DNA of 9,510 nt. Origin: Pseudomonadota bacterium. Lineage in GTDB: Bacteria > Pseudomonadota > Alphaproteobacteria > Reyranellales > Reyranellaceae. The stretch is taken from contig JAEZIF010000450.1 of the NCBI GenBank assembly GCA_023416135.1, positions 1-9,510 of the forward strand. Reading direction: 5' to 3'. The position numbers and the translations under genes are program-made. Shown here piece by piece: positions 1-6,703 of this stretch (its first letter is position 1; every line of letters starts with the position of its first letter). Below the pieces are notes generated by a model, which was not told the origin of the DNA, searched no databases, and saw only the letters and a list, made by a program, of their open reading frames with translations.

Positions 1-1654
1 GCTCCTGGAGGCGCGCGGCATCGGCCGGCGCCTGGCGCTGCGGTTGGGCGGCCGGCCGCTCGCCCGGCGCATCGGGGCCGAGCACGAAGGCATCCGCCTG
101 CTGCGCATCGGCGCCGCGCCCTCGCACCAGCAGCGACACGCCGACGAGCAGCAGGGCATTGACGAGGATGCCGACGACGAAGCCCTGGCCCACCGGGTCG
201 AGCTCGGCGAACGGCGCCGGCAGATAGGGCTGCAGCGGCGCGACCTGACCGCCGCCCTTGGTCTGCTGCAACGTCGGCAGCAGGAGGGCGTAGAGCCAGA
301 CCACGAAGCCGCCGGCCAGACCCGCCACCACGCCATGGCGATGGGCCTGCCGCCAATAGAGGCCGAGCACGACGCCCGGCGCGAAATTGGCGACGGCGCA
401 GAAGCTGATCATGCCGATCGAAGCGAGCGGCAGGTAGCCCGAGATGATGCGCTCGTAGGCGTAGCCCGCCATCAGGATCAGCACGACGGCGGCACGGCGC
501 ACGAATACGACGAGCGGTCCCATGTCCTGTGCGACGCCGGCGCGGCGGCGCAGCAGATAGGGCATGACCAGTTCGTTGCCGATCATGCCGGAGAGCGCCA
601 TGCAGGCCACGATCACCATGGAGGTTGCGGCCGACAGTCCGCCGATGAAGACGAAGGCGGACAGCCAGCTCTCGCCGTTGGCAAGCGGCAGCTGCAGCAC
701 GTAGAGATCCGGGCTGGTCTGCGAGCCGAGCAGCAGCAGGCCGCCGGCGGCGATCGGCACAACGAACAGGTTGATCAGCACGAGGTAGGTCGGGAACAGC
801 CAGCGCGCCGTCCTGAGGCTTGCCGGATGGTCGTGCTCGACCACAGCGACGTGGAACTGTCGCGGCAGGCAGAGAAAGGCCATGCCCGAAAGCAGCGTGG
901 TCACGATCCAGGTGAGCGGCGAGCCCTCGCGGAAGACGCGGTCGGCGACCGCAGGCACGCTCTCGACCTGGGCCAGCAGGTCGGCCGGGCCGCTGAACAG
1001 CACGAACAGCACGAACGGCCCGACGGTGAGCAACGCCAGCAGCTTGATCACCGATTCGAAGGCGATCGCCAGCATCATGCCGCGATGCTGCTCGGAGGCC
1101 TGCACGTTGCGCACGCCGAACAGGATGGTGAACACCGCCATCAGGGCGGCGACGATCAGCGAGGTGTCGGTATGGACCACGCCGGGCAGGCTGCCCGCCA
1201 CCGGCGTGGGGGCGGCGATCGAGCGGAACGTCGAGGACACGGCCTGCAATTGCAGCGCGATGTAGGGCAGCACGCCTACCGTGGCGAACAGCGTGGCGGT
1301 GACGCCGACGGCGCGGCTCTTGCCGTAGCGCGAGGCGAGGAAGTCCGCGATCGAGGTGACGTTGTGCTGCTTGGCCAGCCTCACCATCTTGCGCAGCATC
1401 GGGTAGCCCGCGACGACCACCAAGGCGGGCCCGGTATAGATCAGGATGAAGTCGATGCCCGAGGTCGCAGCCCGGCCGACGGCGCCGTAGAAGGTCCACG
1501 AGGTGCAGTAGATGGCCAGTGACAGGCCATAGACGGCTGGGGCGACCGAGCTGGCCGACCAATCGCGGGCATATCGGTCGCCGAAATAGGCGATGGCGAA
1601 GAGCAGGCCGAGATAGGCCAGCGACAGCGCCAGGACGGTCGGTTCCGTCAGCAT
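1..1654 (-). CDS. Sodium/solute symporter-type sensor histidine kinase, membrane domain (partial, C-terminus outside window)
   Basis: The minus-strand reading gives 551 codons, open to the window edge. The protein begins MLTEPTVLALSLAYLGLLFA and has about a dozen hydrophobic segments up to roughly residue 510. A polar Ala/Gln/Pro-rich linker follows, where the cytoplasmic part would begin. The stretch YCTSWTFYGAVG at residues 49-60 is typical of the SSS-like sensor module fused to PAS/histidine-kinase domains (CbrA-like and related hybrid kinases) rather than of plain PutP-type permeases. The kinase domains are not in the window, so that part is inferred. Such proteins sit in the inner membrane and are thought to couple solute sensing or transport to phosphorelay. 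The ATG at 1654 is chosen because the ATG at 1680 is in another frame and stops quickly; GGGAG lies 12 bases upstream. It is divergent from the interrupted ettA start at 1752. A plain symporter remains possible. Confidence 0.85.
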   Translation of the reverse strand, partial: MLTEPTVLALSLAYLGLLFAIAYFGDRYARDWSASSVAPAVYGLSLAIYCTSWTFYGAVGRAATSGIDFILIYTGPALVVVAGYPMLRKMVRLAKQHNVTSIADFLASRYGKSRAVGVTATLFATVGVLPYIALQLQAVSSTFRSIAAPTPVAGSLPGVVHTDTSLIVAALMAVFTILFGVRNVQASEQHRGMMLAIAFESVIKLLALLTVGPFVLFVLFSGPADLLAQVESVPAVADRVFREGSPLTWIVTTLLSGMAFLCLPRQFHVAVVEHDHPASLRTARWLFPTYLVLINLFVVPIAAGGLLLLGSQTSPDLYVLQLPLANGESWLSAFVFIGGLSAATSMVIVACMALSGMIGNELVMPYLLRRRAGVAQDMGPLVVFVRRAAVVLILMAGYAYERIISGYLPLASIGMISFCAVANFAPGVVLGLYWRQAHRHGVVAGLAGGFVVWLYALLLPTLQQTKGGGQVAPLQPYLPAPFAELDPVGQGFVVGILVNALLLVGVSLLVRGRGADAQQADAFVLGPDAPGERPAAQPQRQAPADAARLQE

Positions 1655-1751
1655 CCCTGAGCGTTTCTCCCGACCGTCATTGAACCCGAGCGGCAGGGCC
1701 GCCACAAGCGCGCCAACCCCATTTCACACCCCGACCCGACCGGAGCCGCCA
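1655..1751. promoter_or_regulatory. Divergent intergenic region of the kinase gene and the original ettA
   Basis: These 97 bases separate the kinase start (minus strand) from the interrupted ettA start (plus strand). Presumably they once carried promoters for both. GGAG at 1742-1745 lies 6 bases before the ATG at 1752, a good ribosome binding site for the original ettA start. I could not pick out convincing -35/-10 boxes. If the insertion reading is right, any ettA promoter here is now cut off from the gene body more than 7 kb away. Confidence 0.5.
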
Positions 1752-1780
1752 ATGGCCGCGTACCAGTACGTCGATGTGAT
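1752..1780 (+). repeat. Left copy of the ettA-start direct repeat (candidate attL)
   Basis: Aligned base for base with 9176-9204, this stretch matches at 20 of 29 positions by my count. Most mismatches fall at third codon positions, so the two copies are much closer as protein than as DNA. Corresponding bases are 7424 apart, which gives the element size. A short palindrome, CGTACCAGTACG, lies at 1759-1770. The exact crossover cannot be placed, because no long identical core survives. Confidence 0.6.
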
Positions 1781-1796
1781 ATTGGTATTTATCTAA
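1752..1796 (+). pseudogene. ettA: Interrupted 5' end of ettA (stranded start)
   Basis: ATG at 1752 with GGAG 6 bases upstream opens a reading MAAYQYVDVILVFI followed by TAA at 1794. The first seven residues match the conserved N-terminus of proteobacterial EttA, and the same peptide (AAYQYIYVMKGL) reappears at 9176, where it runs on into a real EttA. After about base 1780 the sequence turns AT-rich and leaves ettA. I read this as the chromosomal ettA start left behind when the element inserted. Its codons (GCC GCG TAC CAG TAC GTC) are GC-ending, like the host genes. It could still make a 14-residue peptide. Confidence 0.75.
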
Positions 1797-1919
1797 CTGT
1801 TTGTTTTTGTTTAATTTATTCTGCCCATGAGTCATTTACAGACCCAACACAGCATACGATAATTCAAGGGCTTACCAGCCGCCGCGTACACAGAATCGAC
1901 ACGGATCGAAGGACCCTCC
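1781..1919. promoter_or_regulatory. AT-rich element end upstream of the integrase gene
   Basis: The stretch from about 1771 to 1865 is much richer in A+T than the rest of the window, with T-rich runs such as GTTTGTTTTTGTTTAATT. This is the usual make-up of an attP arm and integrase promoter region. AAGGA at 1909-1913 is the ribosome binding site of the integrase start at 1920. TACACAG at 1887-1893 recurs twice at the far end of the element (9120 and 9131) and may be an integrase arm site. No promoter boxes are assigned with confidence. Confidence 0.45.
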
Positions 1920-3140
1920 ATGGCCTTCATGATTGACGCGCAAGAGCTAAAGCCCGGACTGGTCGTCTTCCGCCGCGCCGACGTGAAGCACAAGCGCTGG
2001 TATTGCCGCGTAAAGCTCCCCGACAGTACGCAATACAAGACGATTGCGCTGAAGACCGCCGACGTGGGCGAAGCGCGCGAGAAGGCCTACGACCAGGATG
2101 CGGACCTTAGATTTCGCATCAAACACGATGTCCCCGTCTTCGACCGCAAGTTTAGCGAGGTCGCCGCGCAGTTTTCCTCGTTCCAGAAGGAACGCGCTGA
2201 GATCGGCGCGATTACGCACCACCGCTGGCGGGTAATGGACTCGCACATCCGCACCCAGCTCAATCCCTATGTCGGCAACGTCCAGATCACGCATCTCGGG
2301 CAGGACCGCTGGACGGCCTATCCCGTATGGCGCCTCAAGAACGGCAAGGGCCGCTCCGGCGGGCGCGTGAGCGATGGCACGATCCGCGACGAGATGGCGA
2401 CCCTGCGCTCAGTCATGCGCTTTGCCGCGAGCAAGCGCTACATCCGCGACAGCCAGGTTTTCACCGGCAAGCTTCCCGTGGGCCACGCGCGCCGCGAGGA
2501 GTTCACGCCCCCCGAGTACCGCAACCTGCACACCTTCGCCCGACGCTGGATCGAGGATGCGCGCAACGAGGCGAACGGATGGTATCGCCGGATCGCCTAC
2601 AATTTCGTGCTGGTAATGACGAACACCGGCATGCGCCCCTCCGAAGCGAAGAACCTGCGCTGGCGCGACGCGGAGATACACCGGGACAAGGAGGGGCGAA
2701 CCGTGGTGCGGCTTTCGGTGCGCGGCAAGGCGAAGTTCCGCACGCTTGTCGCGGCGGGCAATGTCGCGACCTACCTTGAGCGGATTCACGCCCTTAGCAA
2801 GGCTGTGAAGCCCGATGACTTCGTGTTCTCGACTTACGAGGGCAAGCCCGCCCGCACCCTTTACCACTCCCTGATCGAAGGCCTGCTGACGGACTCGGGG
2901 CTGCTCAACAGCTCGTCAGGCAGCCGCCGCAGCACCTACTGCTTCCGGCACACCTACGCCACGTTCCGGCTGACCGAGGGCGTTGATGTGTATTTTCTCG
3001 CGAAGCAAATGGGCACTTCGGTCAAGTTGATCGAAGACCATTACGGGCGCATCACGCCGGTCAAGAACGCCGAGCAGATTCTCGAAGGTTTGCCGGGCTG
3101 GGAGGTTGGCATCCCGGCGCCGCCATCATATGCGGGATAA
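1920..3140 (+). CDS. Tyrosine recombinase (phage/island integrase)
   Basis: This is a complete 406-residue protein that would cut and rejoin DNA at attachment sites to insert or excise the element. The N-terminal part (about 1-190) contains arm-binding and core-binding regions, and the catalytic domain spans about 195-390. Visible active-site residues are Arg239 in TNTGMRPSE, a candidate Lys270 in VRGKAKFR, Arg343 in YCFRHTYAT and the nucleophile Tyr375 in IEDHYGRI. Two accessory positions deviate from the classic set. The first His of HxxR is Tyr340, and the His of the LGH motif is Thr366 (MGTS); both variants occur in this integrase subfamily. AAGGA 6 bases upstream supports the ATG at 1920. 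The gene sits about 140 bases from the left ettA repeat and reads into the island, as expected for an integrase next to its att site. The stop codon falls exactly where IS5 homology begins, so the last residues could be altered. Confidence 0.92.
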   Translation: MAFMIDAQELKPGLVVFRRADVKHKRWYCRVKLPDSTQYKTIALKTADVGEAREKAYDQDADLRFRIKHDVPVFDRKFSEVAAQFSSFQKERAEIGAITHHRWRVMDSHIRTQLNPYVGNVQITHLGQDRWTAYPVWRLKNGKGRSGGRVSDGTIRDEMATLRSVMRFAASKRYIRDSQVFTGKLPVGHARREEFTPPEYRNLHTFARRWIEDARNEANGWYRRIAYNFVLVMTNTGMRPSEAKNLRWRDAEIHRDKEGRTVVRLSVRGKAKFRTLVAAGNVATYLERIHALSKAVKPDDFVFSTYEGKPARTLYHSLIEGLLTDSGLLNSSSGSRRSTYCFRHTYATFRLTEGVDVYFLAKQMGTSVKLIEDHYGRITPVKNAEQILEGLPGWEVGIPAPPSYAG

Positions 3141-3353
3141 ATGCGCACCCGCCTGGGCCGCCTGATCCGCGATATCCGGCGCAAGATCGCCGGCCGCGAG
3201 CCCGTCGAGGCGGCCTTCGAGAACCCGCTCTCGCAGCCCCCCAGATCCGCTTGCAGCGCCAGCGCCAACGGGGCTGGAAGCTCTATTCCTTTCACGCATC
3301 GGAGGTCGAGTGCATCAGCAAGGACAAGGCCCGCGCGCCCTATGAGTTCGGCT
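3141..3353 (+). pseudogene. IS5-family transposase, middle fragment (frameshifted)
   Basis: The reading from 3141 gives RTRLGRLIRDIRRKIAG and then AFENPLSQ, typical of the central part of the IS5-type transposases with an extended insert. In a second frame, after a run of six C at 3237-3242, the homology continues as QRQRGWKLYSFHASEVECISKDKA and ends at APYEFG near 3353. So this is one protein segment broken by a frameshift in the C run. Neither the N-terminus nor the catalytic C-terminus follows on this strand, so it cannot be active. It abuts the integrase stop directly on the left. On the right it meets an oppositely oriented N-terminal piece of the same kind of transposase. Confidence 0.75.
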
Positions 3354-3365
3354 GGCCAAACAGCC

Positions 3366-3865
3366 CTCGTGGAGAAGCTTGGCGTCGGTCGGGAAGGTGA
3401 TGTTCTTTGTCTGCACCGCGGGATCGACGGTGACCCGCGCCAGGTCCTTGGTCCGCAGCGCCCCGCTTGCGTGAGCCACCCGCAGGCTCTCGGCCAGCAG
3501 CAGCTCGAGCCTCTCGCCCAGGCGCTTCCTCCAGTGGCTGAGGTCGGAGCGCTCGTGCGGGAAGCTGCGCTGGAAGAACTCTTCGCCGGTGAAGTGCTGG
3601 AAGTACGGGTCGTATACCCAGCGCTCACAGGGGCCTTCGTCGGGCAGCCCGAACATGTGCTTGAGCAGCAGCAGGCCCATCACGAAGCGGCCTCGATCCC
3701 CGGACGGCCCTTGTCGCTGTAGAGCGGCGCCATCTCGTCGTCGATCCAGGCCCAGTCGATCCTGCCGGCGAGCTGCACCAGCTCGTGCTTCAGGTTGATG
3801 ATCTGGTCGAGCCTGGCCCGAAACAGATCGGCTTCTCCCGTTGCCTTGTGCTTCTTCGGCCGCAT
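3366..3865 (-). pseudogene. IS5-family transposase, N-terminal fragment (frameshifted, truncated)
   Basis: From the ATG at 3865 the minus strand reads MRPKKHKATGEADLFRARLD and then the IS5 N-terminal region RIDWAWIDDEM. A one-base deletion near 3688-3692 breaks the frame at RPGIE. The next frame continues FVMGLLLLKHMFGLPDEG, then the FQHFTGEEFFQR and SHWRKRLGERLE stretches, and ends at FPTDAKLLH near 3366. This is about the first third of an IS5 transposase of the longer type. The rest is missing: the sequence after LLH is foreign and runs into the inverted middle fragment. The fragments face each other, so the copy has been rearranged by inversion plus deletion, or two copies have recombined. 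It is not functional. Confidence 0.8.
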
Positions 3866-4025
3866 CGTCCGGCAAGCGAATCACAGCTTGCCGGCCGAGG
3901 GATTCCTAAAGCGAAATCGCAAGGTTCTGCAGCCTCAGACCGCCAAACCTTGCAAGCCAAAACCGGCTATCGCGACCAAAACCGATTCGCCTTGAATCGC
4001 TTAGCCGTTGTTCACGGGCGACTAA
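3866..4025 (-). mobile_element. IS5-family element end (upstream flank of the transposase fragment, likely terminal repeat)
   Basis: This non-coding stretch separates the transposase start from the likely IS boundary. It holds three hairpins. CCGGCAAGC/GCTTGCCGG (3869-3894, perfect 9-bp stem) lies directly before the start codon. GCAAGGTT/AACCTTGC spans 3919-3953, and CGATTC/GAATCG spans 3983-3999. The outer end reads GTTGTTCACGGGCGA followed by CTAA at 4022-4025, which fits the short YTAR-type target favoured by IS5-group elements. I found no matching inverted repeat elsewhere in the window, so the other IS end is gone. The boundary is inferred. Confidence 0.45.
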
Positions 4026-4189
4026 GTACTATTGGCAGCGCGAGTTTGCGGCCGCCGTGACCACGCCGGGACGCGGTCGAAATCGTCGGCGCGCTGACAT
4101 CTGCATCGGCTGGCTGCGTAAGAATATGCACACCCACAAGTGCGGGAGGCCCTCGCATCAAGCCAGGCATGTCGAACCCGCAGCGGATT

Positions 4190-5170
4190 TCAGCCAACAG
4201 TGACGTTGTTCTTGCGCACGATTTCCTGCCAGACCTTCAGGTCTGCGCGAATGGTAGCGGAAAATTGCTCCGGAGAGATGTGGTCTACGTCGAGGAGGCT
4301 CATGGAATTCAGCCGCTCGCGGTAATCCGCCGACCGAATGATCGAACCGATCTCCCTGTTCAGCGTGTCGATCACCGGGCGCGGAGTTCCCTTGGCGGCG
4401 AAGATCCCGAACCATGCATCAGCATTGAAAGGGAAGCCCTGCTCGGTGAAGGTTGGCAGCTCCGGTAGAGCCGCGCTGCGCCGCGACGCGCTCGTGGTGA
4501 GGCCGCGAAGTCTGCCGCTCTTGATGAGCGGGACTGAGCTCGCGGCGTCCACCCAGGCGATCTGCAGGTTGCCGCTCTGCAAGTCCTGGTAGATCTGCGG
4601 AACCGTCTTGTACGGGACGTGGTGCAATTTCAGGTCCGCGTTGTTCATGAACCAGGACATGAGCAGATGCCCGGAAGATCCGAGACCCCAGCTACCGTAG
4701 TTGTACTTGTCGGGATTGGCGCGGACGAGGTCGATGAACTCCTTGAGCGTCTTCGCGGGAAAGTCCGGGGTGACGACCAGGTGACTGCCAGCCTCGGCCA
4801 CCTTCGCGATCGGCAGCAGGTCGGTCGTGACATCGAAGGAGAGCTTGGGCTGCACCGCCTGGTTCACGACGGTCGACGACGAGGTCACCATCGTGATCGT
4901 GTAGCCGTCCGCAGGTTGATGCAGCAGGAACTCGATGCCCAGCACCCCATTTGCGCCGGGCTTGTTGTCCACCAGGACGCCCTGCCGAAGGTTGGTGGCG
5001 AGCTTGTCAGCGATCAAGCGGGCGACGATATCCGTGCCGCTGCCGGCACCGGTTGGGGCGACCATGCGGATCGGACGGCCCGGCCACCCTTCTTGGGCAT
5101 GCGCGGCAAAGCCGACCAATCCGGCAGCTATCGCCACGACGCCCTGGCGGCGACCTATCAAAATGCTCAT
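4190..5170 (-). CDS. Bug/TctC-family periplasmic solute-binding protein (tripartite tricarboxylate transporter receptor)
   Basis: This 326-residue protein matches the Bug family in length and pattern. Residues 1-25 form a signal peptide ending AHA with cleavage expected before Gln26. The hallmark WPGRPIRMVAP follows, then GAGSGTDIVARLIADKL and VDNKPGANGVLG, which line the ligand pocket in this family. The LHHVPYKTVPQIYQDLQSGNLQ region and the GFPFNADAWFG stretch are also typical. It would bind a carboxylate in the periplasm and deliver it to TctA/TctB membrane proteins. Neither is in the window, so it may use a transporter encoded elsewhere, as many Bug proteins do. GGTGAGAG just before the ATG at 5170 is a strong ribosome binding site. 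It is the last gene of the operon, 27 bases after the lyase stop, and its ligand is probably the pathway substrate. Confidence 0.93.
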   Translation of the reverse strand: MSILIGRRQGVVAIAAGLVGFAAHAQEGWPGRPIRMVAPTGAGSGTDIVARLIADKLATNLRQGVLVDNKPGANGVLGIEFLLHQPADGYTITMVTSSSTVVNQAVQPKLSFDVTTDLLPIAKVAEAGSHLVVTPDFPAKTLKEFIDLVRANPDKYNYGSWGLGSSGHLLMSWFMNNADLKLHHVPYKTVPQIYQDLQSGNLQIAWVDAASSVPLIKSGRLRGLTTSASRRSAALPELPTFTEQGFPFNADAWFGIFAAKGTPRPVIDTLNREIGSIIRSADYRERLNSMSLLDVDHISPEQFSATIRADLKVWQEIVRKNNVTVG

Positions 5171-5197
5171 TCTCTCACCTCAAACAATGGGACAGTT

Positions 5198-6067
5198 TCA
5201 ATGCCGGGCGTCGCGGCTCTCGAAGCGAGCGCGCTCGGCTTCGATCTCGGGATAGCCGATGAAGTCCTGAAAGCCAGGCACTTTCATCGTCGGGTGGGGC
5301 ATCGCGGCGAACGACTTCGTTCGGCACAAGGCGGCCATGTTGTCCTTAATGGTCTGGGCGGCCGTCATCAGGGCGGCGAGCGGATACATCACGATGCCCG
5401 CCACAGACTCGAGCTCGGCTTGAGAGAGGTCGTAAGGCCCGCCTGGGTTGCACGGCAGACACAGCGGCACACGGCCTTCACTGCGGAGCGCGCGCAGATC
5501 CTCGATGCCCTTGAGTGCGCGGCCGATCGGCATGATCAGGTGTGCCCCCGCCTCCACATACGCCTTCGCGCGACGGATGACCTCGCCGAGCTCCAGGGCG
5601 TCGGTGCGGGCGATGATCGTCACATTGGGGTTAGTGCGAGCCGCGAGCGCCGCCTTGATCTTGGCCACCGCGTTCTCCAGCGGCTCCAACGGCAGGGGCG
5701 CCCCGAGCATGGGGCATTTCTTGGGCGAGAGCTGATCCTCGATGAACATGGCGGCGACACCGGCGGCCTCAAACTCACGCACGGTGCGCATCACATTGAC
5801 GACACCGCCATAGCCGTTGTCGACATCCGCGATCAGCGGCACCGAAATGGCGCTCGCCATGTTGCGCACGACCGTGAGGTTTTCCGTCATCGTGTACAGC
5901 TCTAGGTCGGGCTTGCCGAGAACCGATGCCGCAATGCCATAGCCGCTGCTTGTCACGGCATCGAAGCCCGCAGCTTGAATGAGTTTTGCGGTGAGCGCGT
6001 CGAAACCGCAAGCGGTCCAGACGGTCTTCTGAGTGACCAGCCTCTGTTGGAACTCGGCGAAGTCCAT
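5198..6067 (-). CDS. Isocitrate lyase/PEP mutase-family protein (probable C-C lyase for a substituted malate)
   Basis: A 289-residue cytoplasmic TIM-barrel enzyme. Family motifs are clear: SSGYGIAAS near residues 40-48, the metal-binding DVDNGYG (Asp81, Asp83), EDQLSPKKCP around residue 110-119 with the catalytic Cys118 on the gating loop, and IARTDA (Arg154-Ala157). A Cys here marks the lyase branch (isocitrate, methylisocitrate and dimethylmalate lyases) rather than PEP mutases and hydrolases. The usual KKCGH or KRCGH is KKCPM, so the residues after the Cys are unusual. The likely reaction is retro-aldol cleavage of a 2-hydroxy di- or tricarboxylate to a keto acid plus a second acid. The start at 6067 (MDFAEF) is chosen because GGAG lies 12 bases upstream and family members begin there. 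Open frame extends to 6448 but overlaps the small dehydratase subunit and is not convincing. Confidence 0.88.
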   Translation of the reverse strand: MDFAEFQQRLVTQKTVWTACGFDALTAKLIQAAGFDAVTSSGYGIAASVLGKPDLELYTMTENLTVVRNMASAISVPLIADVDNGYGGVVNVMRTVREFEAAGVAAMFIEDQLSPKKCPMLGAPLPLEPLENAVAKIKAALAARTNPNVTIIARTDALELGEVIRRAKAYVEAGAHLIMPIGRALKGIEDLRALRSEGRVPLCLPCNPGGPYDLSQAELESVAGIVMYPLAALMTAAQTIKDNMAALCRTKSFAAMPHPTMKVPGFQDFIGYPEIEAERARFESRDARH

Positions 6068-6186
6068 GGCGCTGCAGTCTCCGAAAGCATCGTTGAGGGG
6101 CATGGGCATACCATAGTCGGCCGCATCGACCCTTCGCGGGGCGGAAGATACGACGCGACGCCGCACCCCCGCACCATCCGCGAGGT
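6068..6186 (-). other. Intra-operon spacer between dehydratase small subunit and lyase
   Basis: This 119-base gap is the longest inside the operon. Alternative in-frame ATGs at 6103 and 6109 could extend the lyase by a few residues, but they lack a ribosome binding site. I see no terminator hairpin and no convincing promoter, so cotranscription is assumed. Confidence 0.4.
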
Positions 6187-6702
6187 TCAGGCCGCCTGCA
6201 CCCCTTGTTTCCTGCGAAGGTGGGCGATGAAGCCGCCCGCTTCGATGATCTCGCGGTGCCGCGCCGCCAGCACTTCGCACCGGAGCTCGTTGCCTGTCGA
6301 GTGATTGATGACGCGTCCGTCCCAGCCGACTTCGATGTCGTCCCAGCGCTTCACCGCGCCCAGGATGCCCGGACACGAGATCGGCGCGAAGCCCATATTG
6401 ATCTCGTTCTGCCAAAAGCCGGGGGCAAACGACTCCGCCACGACGCAACGGATGCCGAGGTGCCGCATGTATCTCATTGCGGGGTAGTGCGGATGGCCGT
6501 ACCCGAAGTTTCGTCCGCCGACGATGATGTCGTCCGGCCGGACCACGGTGGCGAACTCCGGATCGAATTGCATCATCGAGACGCGGACGAGGACGTCCAT
6601 GTCCTGCTCGCCGCAGTTCTCGACGCCCACGATCTGGTCCACATCGAAATCATCGTCGGCGAAGACGAATGCGACACGGCCGCGAATCGATTGCAGTGCC
6701 AC
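6187..6702 (-). CDS. Aconitase/isopropylmalate dehydratase family, small subunit (LeuD/DmdB-like)
   Basis: A 171-residue swivel-domain protein that would pair with the large subunit encoded just upstream to form the active site. Recognisable parts are GRVAFVFADDDFDVDQIV at the start, the loop GGRNFGYGHPHYPAM at residues 62-76, and AESFAPGFWQNEINMG at 89-104, which matches the family pattern A-x-SFA-x-x-F-x-x-N. The loop is normally GxNFGCGSSREHA. Here SSRE is replaced by HPHY, so the catalytic Ser and the substrate-binding Arg known from aconitase are both absent. It therefore belongs to a divergent subfamily with another substrate or mechanism, not to leucine synthesis. Translation starts with GTG at 6702, only one base after the stop of the large subunit. 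GGAG, 7 bases upstream, lies inside the last codons of that gene, so the two are probably translationally coupled. Confidence 0.88.
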   Translation of the reverse strand: MALQSIRGRVAFVFADDDFDVDQIVGVENCGEQDMDVLVRVSMMQFDPEFATVVRPDDIIVGGRNFGYGHPHYPAMRYMRHLGIRCVVAESFAPGFWQNEINMGFAPISCPGILGAVKRWDDIEVGWDGRVINHSTGNELRCEVLAARHREIIEAGGFIAHLRRKQGVQAA

Positions 6703-6703
6703 T

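Noticed and set aside
44..1522. Long plus-strand open frame of 492 codons
   Set aside because: It is antisense to the membrane kinase gene. Its product is a low-complexity His/Gln/Arg/Asp mix typical of the mirror of GC-rich coding DNA, whereas the minus strand gives clear transmembrane segments and a family motif.
1655..1919. tRNA gene as the integration site
   Set aside because: I looked for cloverleaf arms and a T-loop GTTCRANNC motif near the integrase and found none. The ettA-start duplication explains the site better.
3109..3138. ATCCCG/CGGGAT inverted repeat at the integrase end as a terminator
   Set aside because: The stem is only 6 bp with a 16-base loop, lies inside the coding end and has no T-run.
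3237..3242. Programmed frameshift in the IS5 C run
   Set aside because: Some insertion sequences use slippery runs, but this copy also lacks both ends of the protein and has another frameshift on the other fragment, so decay is the simpler explanation.
4012..4197. Minus-strand 61-codon frame between the IS end and the Bug gene
   Set aside because: It has no recognisable motif or ribosome binding site and overlaps both the IS end and the Bug stop. The stretch 4026-4189 is treated as non-coding.
4619..5905. Plus-strand open frame of 428 codons across the Bug and lyase genes
   Set aside because: It is antisense to two well-recognised genes, with His/Arg/Asp-rich composition and no family motif.
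6068..6448. Long N-terminal extension of the lyase gene
   Set aside because: The extension overlaps the end of the small dehydratase subunit, is Arg-rich and resembles no lyase. The family start with a ribosome binding site is at 6067.
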